Shown one piece after another: positions 55,348 through 64,000 of a DNA stretch of 64,000 bases. This stretch comes from Endothia cerciana (lineage: Eukaryota; Ascomycota; Sordariomycetes; Diaporthales; Cryphonectriaceae). The number at the start of each line of letters is the position of its first letter. Position 1 is the first letter of the stretch. The stretch lies in assembly GCA_026119935.1 (NCBI GenBank), contig JALRMH010000020.1, positions 310,001 through 374,000 on the forward strand, read 5' to 3'. A model generated the notes under the pieces. That model did not search any database. It was given only the letters and a program-made list of their open reading frames with translations, and was not told the origin of the DNA. The position numbers were made by a program, and so were the translations under genes.

Positions 55348-57411
55348 ACACCAAAGTTCAGCAGTCCGCATCGTGATCTGTAGCCAGCGGACTACCACCA
55401 GGAAATCTGGCTGCCCTTGGGGGCTAATCCTAGGCTGAGCGCGCAGCCCAGAGGAGCAAGCTCCGCCGTCTCTTCAGAACGTAAACAGCACCTCGAACAC
55501 GTCGCAGTTGGCGGAAGAATCGGATGGCGGTCTATCTAATGAATGCAGGCCGCGCACCGAGGAAATCGTTGGGACTTGGGAGGCATTGGTAAGTATTGGC
55601 AAGAAGTGTGGATGATCCGATAGAGACCTTGCTTGTGAACAATCGACAGCCGATTCGAGATCGCGGCTTGCTTCGTCTGTTCTTCAGTGAATCTATGAGA
55701 ATTCCAATCCTCCAATGTCCATCGTCTCTTGAAATGAATCATATTTCAGCTCTACTTGAATTCCGGATTTGTATCGCGTCGTTCCCATCAGCATATAGAA
55801 CTTGCTGCATCTTCTCTACCGGCCCAGGTTATACAGTACAACCTCCTCCTCCTTCCAGCTAGGGCTATCTCTTGCATTCGATTTGTCCAACAGTTCTTAT
55901 AGTGATAACGTATTCACCTCAGTATATGGGACGGGTTTGCTCGACGGTGGATTGGTCTCGTGGATGTATATCAACGATGATAGCTGATGGATTGCTCTTG
56001 ACGAGAGTTACAGCAAAGGACAGCGCATAGCTCGGAGGGCTTCATTATCCAACGGGAACAAGAACAGAAGAACGGACGGGATAGCCCCAAGCGGGTCACA
56101 TAACCCTGTTGACTCATCAGCAATAGAACTCACGGTTCCGGACCGTGAACTACTTGGCGCAAATATAGCAGATGTGTGCAAATGGCCGACTTTGAGGTGA
56201 GTAGCTCTGCTGAGTCTGCAAGCTGCTGTGCATGAGTGACTTGTGTCCACATTGGTGCTTCTCGTGAATCCTTGCTGTGCTTGCTTTTAGACCTACGGCA
56301 TCATGACTACCTAGATGAGTAGCCAGTCCTCCCTCGCTCAACCGGCCCTCCGCCCACTTCCCGGTGCGAATCTGAAGAACGAAAAAGGAACGCCGAGAAG
56401 AATCCATGCCGACACCCGACTCCCCGAGTCGCAAACGAGCTAGGCGCTATCTTGGCATGACAGTCGGGATGAACACAAACGAAAGAAATCATGATTACCA
56501 AATCATACCGTATGGATGTTGTTCTGTTTTCAATGCGCGTATCGAATAGCCACGCCTGACAGGCTCTCTGGCCGCCAAGCGAGGAGGATTCCTGTCCGTA
56601 TTCCATGGGTACCGACCGTACTTTACACGGCAGCTTCGCCCGGACGCGGCAGTTCGGCAACAAGCGCAATGGCCAGTTGGGCGGCTAGACTGCCAGGACC
56701 CGCTTCTTCGACTCCTTGTTGCCCCTTTGCATCACGTTTTGCACCGGATGTGGGAGGGTCCAAAAATAGACGTTGGCCTCATGCGCTGGGCTACCTCATG
56801 GATCCTCGGAATCGAAGAAGCTGCGTCCTGACCGGTCCATCCTGCGGTGCATGTGCCTGGGCTCCAGGCGCGGCATGTCTTCCCTAGGACGCCACGAGCC
56901 GAATCCCCTCGCGGTGCCGCATTTTCCCTTGACAAGCGCGTGGCGGTTGCAAGATTTGCGCCTCGATCTTTCTTCCAGCCATGTGGCCAATGCGCTGACG
57001 TCGGTGCCGCGCGTTCGTCTGAACGAGAGGACACAGGGGACCGGAGCACTGCCATTCTCTCACAGCCCGGGTCTTACTCAGCTTGCCTCAGACGCAGGCA
57101 GGCCCTGCCACGACCTCCCCCTTGTATGTCTTCGACGTCGAGGCGCAGCGTACTGTGGGCCTGGTTTGAGGTACATATTTATGACCTGGCGCCACTAAAA
57201 TGGACGCAGCATGCGTCTCACGGCACTCCCTTGAATTGCGAATGCCCATTTCTCACCGCGGCCAGGTTGCAACTTTAGGGGGCGTCCATCTGTATATTCG
57301 AACCTCCCCGTGGTTTTGCATTGCAAGTTATTGCCTCTTTGCGTCTCCGGTATATTTCGGTTCGGGGTTGTGCAGAGACCTCTCTAGGCAATAGGCGGTA
57401 TTTCCGAGACC
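55348..57411. other. Gene-poor interval after the transposon
   Basis: About 2 kb with no supported gene. Overlapping ORFs at 56307-57278 on both strands show no domain pattern. The last 200 bases are the promoter of the aspartic protease. Confidence 0.5.
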
Positions 57412-58985
57412 ATGAGACTCGGGCAGCTCTCGGCGCTCGCTGCCGCATGCACCCCGGCGACGGTGGCTGCGGCAGGCGGTGTCATCCCGATGGGCATCAC
57501 ACATACTCGGGGCTCAAATCCCCTCCGGAGACGGACAGACACATACACACAGGCCATAACCAACAACATATCATATGGTGGTTACTACGCCTCAATATCG
57601 GTGGGGACGCCCGCGCAGAGCCAGGACGTAGTCCTCGACACAGGTTCTTCGGACACATGGTTTCTCAGCTCGGATTCGTCGGCGTGCTCCGAGTCGACGA
57701 GCTCAGGGGGTTTCGGTAGCAGGTTCAGGCGCTGGAAGAGACAAAGCTCTTCAGCCTGCGTGTCAACCTGTGAGTGATACGCCGTCATTATCTCTGCTGG
57801 TCATTGTTGGAGTACTTTGGATGCTGACGATGGCGTAGTCGACTATTCCAGCTCGTCAACGTACAGAAACCTGTCAACAGTGTTCGAAATCGAGTATGTC
57901 GACGGGAGCGAGGTGGAGGGCTATTACTTCACAGACAATATCTCGGTCGGCGGCGCCACCATCGACACGCTGGAGATGGGCCTTGCCGAGACAACCAACG
58001 ATCTTACTTATGGCATCATGGGAGTAGGCTTTGACTCGGATGAATCAGCTCAAACCATCTATCCGAACATTATCGACAAGTTCTACACAGAAGGCCTGAT
58101 AGGGTCGAGGGCCTACAGTCTATACCTGGTAGGTAATACCAGGGATCCCCGTGGCTAAAAAGGCAGCCGACTAACGGGTCATAGGACGACCTCGCATCCT
58201 CTAGTGGTACAATTCTGTTCGGAGGCGTCGACACAGACAAGTACACCGGCAACCTGATCTCCGTCCCGATCATCAAGGACTCAGCCGCCAACAATTACAC
58301 CTCATTCCTTGTCACGCTCTCCTCCGTGGCCTCAGTCAAGAGCGATGGCACAGTGGATTCGAACTACACAACAGATGCCGAAGCGGTCGTCCTCGATTCG
58401 GGCACAACCCTGACATATCTGCCCAAGAAGATGGCCGAGTCCATCTTCGACACCTTCAACGCGACGTACGACGACCAACAAGGCTACGCGACCGTCGACT
58501 GCTCCCTGGCCGACGAGGATAGCCTCGCCCTCGAGTTCCAGTTCGGCGGCTCCGAGGGGCCCTCCATCAAGATTGCCCTCAGCGAGCTTGTGCTGTCGGA
58601 TGGCTCAGGTATGGGCTTTGACGAGGGCTCGTCCAGCGGCTCGGAGACGAGCACCTGTGCCTTTGGCGTGTCCATGTCGAGCGACACCTACCTGCTCGGC
58701 GATACGTTCCTGCGGAGCGCGTACGTCGTGTACGATCTCGACGCCAAGCAAATCGCGCTCGCGCAGTCCAACTTCAACTCGACATCGACGAGCATCATAG
58801 CCATGACGAGCGGGAGCAGCATACCGGAGGTCTCGAGCACGGCAACTGCGGTCATCGCTTCCTCCTCGGAGACGGGTACCGCCGGTGACGAGAGGCATAA
58901 GTCGGGCGCGGTGGGCATGGCGGTCGCACCATGGCTGTCCGTGGGTGTTGGAGCGCTCGCGGGAGCCCTACTCATTGTTGCATAG
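57412..58985 (+). CDS. GPI-anchored aspartic protease (pepsin family A1, yapsin-like)
   Basis: Three exons: 57412-57769, 57839-58128 and 58185-58985, with introns of 69 and 56 bp, giving 482 aa. It has a signal peptide (about residues 1-20), a short propeptide with the dibasic-type site LRRR, then the first catalytic motif DTGSSDTW (D76) in the N-lobe, the loop DYSSSSTY created by the first splice, and the second catalytic motif DSGTTLTYL (D287). Conserved LGDTFLRSAYVVYDL follows. The C terminus is Ser/Thr rich and ends in a hydrophobic segment (WLSVGVGALAGALLIVA), a GPI signal. It should process or shed cell-surface and wall proteins at acidic pH. Confidence 0.93.
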
Positions 58986-59834
58986 ACTACGAAAGATGTT
59001 GTGGCTTCTGGAGAAGGACCATTTAAATGCATATGCCTCTAAGGTTTAGACTTCGGCATCTAGAGAGATGGCACTTCAACTCTCTTCGGAGAAAAGGATC
59101 ATGAACGGCATTATCGGGTGGAAATTATCATGCAGCATTAGCGAGTGTTTTGAATAAATCATTGCTACCCATGTCAAACTCTCAAGTTCTTGCTTTTGTC
59201 GAGTGACACTTCGGTACGGATACAGAGGTCTTGTCTCAGCAAATTTTGGGTACTGCAGAACCTCAGGTATTACTGCTCCCCATTACCTTCGTACTCAGCA
59301 CGCCTAATGGCATGAATATTGCGGTCACTTCCAGAATGAAGGTTTGCTAACGAAATTTCGCTTCTGCGTAGACGAAGACATGGTACTATTGACTCATCCG
59401 TTGCACGAATACGAATTGACAGTGGACTGGGGTCATAACGGCCGGGTGCAGATGTGACACAGTGATAATCACCTGTGAACGTACAGAACACTTCGGCAGC
59501 ATACTGCTACTTGAGCCAATCGCTGACTTGGACGTTGCCCGACGACTGAACGATACAACTGTAGCAAACAAATCGTTGTTTTCCTGGCTATATAATGGCA
59601 CCGCGGGTTTGCGTAGAACTTGAAAAGGTAGACACTAACAATAAAAAGTGTTTGTCCTGCGTTTTCCTCCTGGATATATTGCCCATCATCAAACCAAACA
59701 TTGAATTCAACTACAACAACCCTGTGCCTTCGAGTTACGGACTAATAAAGGCCGAGTCGACCAGGCCTCTGCACTGAGCCATACAACCTAGATCCGGCCC
59801 GCGGACCAAGAAAAGAACAGCGGAAAAACACCAA
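58986..59834. other. Intergenic
   Basis: 3' flank of the protease and promoter of the next gene. A TATATAATG stretch lies near 59590. No gene seen. Confidence 0.55.
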
Positions 59835-60869
59835 ATGTCAGAACACGAACTCGGCTATGGTCACGGCCACGATAATGAGGCTGGGGAGCCAAGCGGTCAA
59901 GCACCGGATATGACTGCATTGTTCTCGGGTCTGTCTCTGTCAGCTGAGAGAGATTTCGTCCAGGACCCTATACGTGGTAATTACTCCCGCCTCGTTACCT
60001 GTGCAGGCTCTGGCACGAAGGCGTTCTACCAGAGCTTAGAGCACACCCAGGGTGCGCTCGAGGATGTGGCCGACAATGCCGGGCATACCGAAAGTCGCGA
60101 GTTGGAGCACCTGATGTCAACCAGCATCGGCGGCGGTCCTATCCATGGATGGCACCTGGACCATTGGCACAACTTCAAGATTGTTGGTTTACAACGCAAA
60201 AGCGACTTGGAAGGTATATACCGGAACCAGTGGCGACCTGGGCACCTTTATTACGCCATCTCCAAGGACCGTCACACCTACGTTGTCAAGAAGGCTGTGA
60301 TCCGCGACGAATTAGAGGGGGTCATATATCCTTTCGCCTTGTCGAACTTGATTGGGCTGTCGTGCCTTCGCCACGAGCTCAGCGGAGACACAATGAGGCA
60401 TCTCATTTTCTACAATGTCGTCAACCCGAATGCAGTGGCGGCGATGGAGAATGCTTTCAGGGCGGCTGGTGTCGTTCTTCCAAAACTCCCGAAGAAGGAG
60501 CTGCACGAGGGCGACTCAAGCAGAAAGAGAACGAGGTCCCGAAGCAGGCAGAAGGTCAAGTCGCAGAAAAAAGGGGCCCTAAAGATACCGTATGTACGAC
60601 TGGTTATCAAGGCGCCCGAACAGGACCACACACACCAGCGCGCTTGGAGCAAACTGCACACTGACAATCCCTTCACAAAGGCGGTTGACTACCTTCGTCA
60701 CGATGACTCTAAGGCATGTCAAGATCTCCCTCCTGTCACTCGCTGCACGCTTCTTTCTGTGACCCAGGAGCGCGTTGTTGGTGGTCAAGAATACTGGAAT
60801 GCCCTTATCCTCCATTTTGGAGGGTCAGACAAGACGCATGTTGGGAAGGGGGAAGGGAAAATTGCCTGA
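59835..60869 (+). CDS. Unknown protein
   Basis: Single open frame of 344 aa from an ATG preceded by a purine-rich leader (AACACCAAATGTC). Residues 1-40 are acidic and Gly/His rich. A compact region (about 45-220) has conserved-looking motifs such as GGGPIHGWHLDHW, QWRPGHLYYAISKDRHTYVV and SNLIGLSCLRHELSGDTM. Then comes a strongly basic Arg/Ser/Lys stretch (residues 227-255, RKRTRSRSRQK) that may be a nuclear signal. I do not recognise a family. The last eight residues could be read-through of an unspliced intron, so the C terminus is uncertain. Confidence 0.6.
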   Translation: MSEHELGYGHGHDNEAGEPSGQAPDMTALFSGLSLSAERDFVQDPIRGNYSRLVTCAGSGTKAFYQSLEHTQGALEDVADNAGHTESRELEHLMSTSIGGGPIHGWHLDHWHNFKIVGLQRKSDLEGIYRNQWRPGHLYYAISKDRHTYVVKKAVIRDELEGVIYPFALSNLIGLSCLRHELSGDTMRHLIFYNVVNPNAVAAMENAFRAAGVVLPKLPKKELHEGDSSRKRTRSRSRQKVKSQKKGALKIPYVRLVIKAPEQDHTHQRAWSKLHTDNPFTKAVDYLRHDDSKACQDLPPVTRCTLLSVTQERVVGGQEYWNALILHFGGSDKTHVGKGEGKIA

Positions 60870-61442
60870 TTTACGGTCCTTACCGACACGCCATTTCTTC
60901 TGTGCAGGCCTCAGACGTAGCAGCGCTAGGAAATGTGGGGTGCCGGAATCTGGGGGATGTGATGGGCCACCGGTAGCTGAACGAAGCTTTCAGTCTATGG
61001 AAGATGAAATTCTTCGGAAAACAACTACTGGGTATGCTATTCCGCGTGTCCAGTCAGCCAGTCTGTGTCGTGTTTGCGGCTATGAATAGCATTGGTACAC
61101 TCTACATGGCCCACCACCAATTTCCCTTTCCGGCGTGCTTGCGCAGCGTTGTGGGTATGGGGAAATTGGTTCCCTACCATAGTATAGCGAATCCACTATA
61201 GGCGGTCCGTCGAACCTGTCCCGATCACTATGGTAGACCCGCGCCGTTGTTCAAAAGGAGCACGTCGCCGAGACAAAGGGTGACATAGTGATCTTCCTAT
61301 CTCTTTCCCTCAGCGGCGCTATCCCAACTACTCACCGGAGTCACTCATTTTGCTACCACCGGCCTCTAGCCAATCTGTCACTCGTTACATCATCCCACTC
61401 AAAACTCGTTAACATAATACCCAACCAAACGTGTCTTTCAAG
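60870..61442. other. Intergenic
   Basis: Promoter of the following secreted protein, with a C/T-rich leader before the ATG at 61443. ORFs here are short and unassigned. Confidence 0.55.
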
Positions 61443-62107
61443 ATGTTCACTCTCCGTGCTCCACTCATGGCCGCTCTGGCCGGCCTGCTTCCTACCCTCG
61501 TCCAGGGCATCGCATTCACCTCCCCAGCCTCTTCCGACGTCGTTACCAAGGGAACCGAGATCACCGCCACTTGGACCAGTGTTGACACAGACCCGAGCGT
61601 GTTCAGCCTGTACATCTGGAACTTTGTGGACTGGCCTCCGTACTACGAGGGTCTCGCGTACGGCATCGACACGACCGCTGGCGAGGTCACGGTCCGGATC
61701 CCATGCCACGTCGAAAACGGCGAGGGCTGGCAGCTGACCGCGATCAATGACACCAACGTATATGTTCTCTATGCCCAGACGGACAAGTTCAATATCACGG
61801 GTGATTCCTGCACGGACCCGACAACAACATCGGCCAGCTGTTATGCCCCGACGTCCACTGTCTACGTGACGCAGACTGCTGGTGAGGCCTCCTTCCTCTG
61901 TCATTATACAAGCACGTGTGCGTAAGCTGATGTATAATCTCAGTTAACGGAGCTTCCGTAACGACATCAGTCTCCTCCAGCACTGTTACTGCATCAGTCA
62001 TTCAGCCTGGGGTTGCGGATGGAACCACCACCAGCTTGCCTTCAGTGTCGGAGACCACGGCCAGCGCCACTGCTACCGTCACTGTGGCACAGGATTTCAT
62101 CATGTAG
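61443..62107 (+). CDS. Kre9/Knh1-like secreted protein
   Basis: Two exons, 61443-61881 and 61944-62107, joined by a 62-bp intron, giving 200 aa. A signal peptide (about residues 1-21, ending VQG) is followed by an Ig-like Kre9/Knh1-type N-terminal domain (IAFTSPASSDVVTKGTEITA, YIWNFVDWPP, DKFNITGDSC), a family linked to beta-1,6-glucan assembly and wall-anchored proteins. After it comes a Ser/Thr/Val-rich tail. The C terminus (TVTVAQDFIM) lacks a clear hydrophobic GPI segment, so this copy may be secreted rather than anchored, or a further exon is missed. Splicing replaces the unspliced ending at 61923. Confidence 0.82.
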
Positions 62108-62293
62108 GCAGATGTTTATTGCGGAATTGGATGTGGGCAGGTAGTCCGGGCTCGACTAGCTCAGCTGCAGACCCTGATCGCAAAGTAGCGCGTAGGTAGG
62201 AGAAGGCCTGATAATATTATTAATCCCAGAAGGCAAACCAGACAATCGCTATCACTGTATCAGCATGAGTCTAATGCGATGTATTGACCCTCT
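62108..62293. other. Short spacer between convergent genes
   Basis: Shared 3' flank; nothing recognised. Confidence 0.6.
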
Positions 62294-63403
62294 TTAGATT
62301 ACAGATGTCTTCAGCTTCGGGGCGAGCGTGCACAAGTCCGCCGACGCCTTGGCTGCCTCCGGGTCGCGCCTTTCAGCCCAGTAGGCCAAATAGTCTCTTA
62401 ATTTCCACAATCTGGCATCACCGGTCCGCTCGTATTCAGAGACATCCCTTGCAGCCAGGATGTGTCGCTCCTTTTTCTCCCCCTCCGCTAGTTCCCTATC
62501 TCTCAACCACTGCGTCTCCTCGATCGTCGCCCTCCTGGCTATAGCCGTCAGATCCAGCCGCTTCCTCCGCACGAGGTAGCCAAGCACCGCGCAGTTCTCC
62601 ATATCCAATGTATGGACCTCGTCCTGCGTATGCCCCATGACCCTCAGCACGGACTTGTTCGAGCGATTGTGCAATACCAGCATCGCACAGTTGGCGTCGC
62701 TATTGTTAAAAACGTCGTCCAGGACTTTCCGCACCCGCCGGTCAACATCGACGTACGTCTCGCGCATGATCACATCGTCCGCCTTGTCTTGTGCTCCGTC
62801 GACTTTCAGCTTCACGTCCACGTTCAACTTCCTCTTGAGATCCTTGACGAGCTTGACGATGTTTGGGGTCACGTCTCGCCGGTCGGCCTCGTGGTTATGG
62901 TCATAGCCCTTCCACTCGCGAAGGCCCTCTTTGATATGGAGCGACACTGGCTGGTTAAGACGGAGCTCGGCGATGGTGTACATCGCCGTCTGGATGCATC
63001 GCCTGAGGGGAGATGTGTAGACCATGATCGGACACGGGGCGCCCTCTTGCTGAATCAGCCCCCTCAGGATCTGGCCGGCATGTTGAGCATCCCGCACGCC
63101 GTCGACAGTTAGGCTAGGCTCAAAAGTGTTGCGTAACCTGCCGAGGAAGCGCCAGGAAATGGGCTTGGAGTACTCAGATGCGAGGGCATTGTGGTGTGCT
63201 TTACCGTGGCGGATAGTGTAGATGAACTTCTGCGTATTGCCTGCTGCGTGGATGACATCGTTGACTCGAGTGAAACCCTGGGGTGGCAAGATATTCTCCC
63301 TAACACGGCGGACCTCATCGTGTTGGTTCTTATGGCTGTCCAAAGGAGACGAGATAGACTTATTGTATGAATAATCATACTCAGAAGCCTTGATGGGAGA
63401 CAT
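62294..63403 (-). CDS. Histidine phosphatase superfamily protein (phosphoglycerate-mutase-like)
   Basis: Intronless, 369 aa. The core has TIRHGKAHHN (R65-H66-G67, with H66 the phospho-accepting His), SPLRRCIQTA, LREWKG, and LVLHNRS late in the domain where the second catalytic His is expected. Order and spacing match branch-1 histidine phosphatases. Residues 1-50 form a polar N-terminal extension, and a charged C-terminal region (about 290-369) has no clear motif. There is no signal peptide, so it is cytosolic. The substrate is unknown; fungal relatives include sugar-phosphate and small-metabolite phosphatases. The ATG at 63403 is the first in frame. Confidence 0.88.
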   Translation of the reverse strand: MSPIKASEYDYSYNKSISSPLDSHKNQHDEVRRVRENILPPQGFTRVNDVIHAAGNTQKFIYTIRHGKAHHNALASEYSKPISWRFLGRLRNTFEPSLTVDGVRDAQHAGQILRGLIQQEGAPCPIMVYTSPLRRCIQTAMYTIAELRLNQPVSLHIKEGLREWKGYDHNHEADRRDVTPNIVKLVKDLKRKLNVDVKLKVDGAQDKADDVIMRETYVDVDRRVRKVLDDVFNNSDANCAMLVLHNRSNKSVLRVMGHTQDEVHTLDMENCAVLGYLVRRKRLDLTAIARRATIEETQWLRDRELAEGEKKERHILAARDVSEYERTGDARLWKLRDYLAYWAERRDPEAAKASADLCTLAPKLKTSVI

Positions 63404-64000
63404 CGTCGGTATTTGCCGAGTCGTTATGACCTGACCTGTAGGCTTTTGACAGTCATTTGGTGGTGGAGAGAGGACCTGACAGCCTCAAGAAGCTCTCACA
63501 AGGCCATATAAGTACCTGAATACCCGTGAAGGTCAGGTGAGCAGATCTGAACGAGTCAAGACTTCTTCTCACTGGTTAACTGGGGACTGTCGTGCCCCTT
63601 CACCGTGAGATCCACACCGGTCTGCAATTGATCCAAAGGATGAAATCTGAAAACTGATATCCCTGCTATTGACATGGTCAGAGTATATCCTGATTCAGCG
63701 GACTGGTGATCTGCTGGAATTTCCTTTCGCCTCTGTGTTTCGACAAGATAGGGGCCAGCGTACGCTTCTCAACCCCCAGGAATCTGCCTCACGGACAAAG
63801 TAACCTTCAGCGAATCAGAGGCGGAAGATAACACATTGAACCTCGTGAGGAACAAGTGAACACATTATATACTCGTGGGTTCTTGATGGCTGTAGGAAAT
63901 GAAGAAAAAGAGAAGTGCAACAGAGCCGTATCTTTTCTCTCTCCCCCATATCTTGCAGGGCCTGGACTACCGAGGTAGTGTTGTTCGCATGTTGAATTTT
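63404..64000. other. Intergenic to window end
   Basis: Promoter of the histidine phosphatase. No gene recognised before the window ends. Confidence 0.55.

Noticed and set aside
1..64000. CRISPR arrays, bacterial-style operons, riboswitches
   Set aside because: The DNA is fungal nuclear; no regularly spaced repeats or such structures were found.

Overview
The window is nuclear DNA of a filamentous ascomycete (Pezizomycotina, probably a Sordariomycete). The signs are short spliceosomal introns (45-115 bp, GTRNGT...YAG), a Zn2Cys6 regulator, GH7 and AA11 carbohydrate enzymes, HET, HeLo and SesB-type incompatibility domains, GPI-anchored Ser/Thr-rich proteins, a fungal Pogo/Fot1 transposon, and decay by C-to-T stop codons that resembles RIP. 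I know of no species-level marker here.

Layout. 0-5.6 kb: a Zn2Cys6 factor divergent from a nitronate monooxygenase, followed by a sarcosine/fructosyl-amine-oxidase-like flavoprotein; this may be a small nitrogen or amine catabolic group. 6.5-7.5 kb: four-exon TATA-binding protein, then about 5 kb with no convincing gene. 12.8-14.9 kb: mitochondrial ETF-ubiquinone oxidoreductase. 15-18 kb: weak coding evidence and one detached transposon end. 18-24 kb: a protein kinase with C-terminal ankyrin repeats (1642 aa), divergent from a HeLo-domain pseudokinase (583 aa). 26.2 kb: intron-containing tRNA-Pro. 26.5-27.8 kb: unknown coiled-coil protein. 29.4-33.7 kb: six-exon fusion of a SesB-like serine hydrolase to a CorA-like membrane domain. 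35.9-37.3 kb: GH7 cellulase. 38.1-38.8 kb: GPI-type wall protein. 39.7-42.5 kb: decayed HET/TPR gene. 43.7-46.1 kb: second CorA-like gene. 46.6-48.0 kb: AA11 LPMO. 49.4-50.9 kb: broken BAHD acyltransferase. 51.2-52.6 kb: rhodopsin-domain membrane protein with a frame break. 52.8-55.3 kb: Pogo element with complete inverted repeats, itself holding a nested insertion. 57.4-64 kb: GPI aspartic protease, unknown protein, Kre9/Knh1-like protein and a histidine phosphatase.

The most interesting part is 18-46 kb, where several cell-death or allorecognition-type architectures lie close together. The kinase-ankyrin gene and the HeLo-pseudokinase gene share one promoter region. Their architectures recall animal RIPK4-like (kinase plus ankyrin) and MLKL-like (helical bundle plus pseudokinase) proteins. 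That the two act together is my inference. Spliced models were built by hand from splice consensus and frame continuity; each full-length model quoted sums to a whole number of codons.
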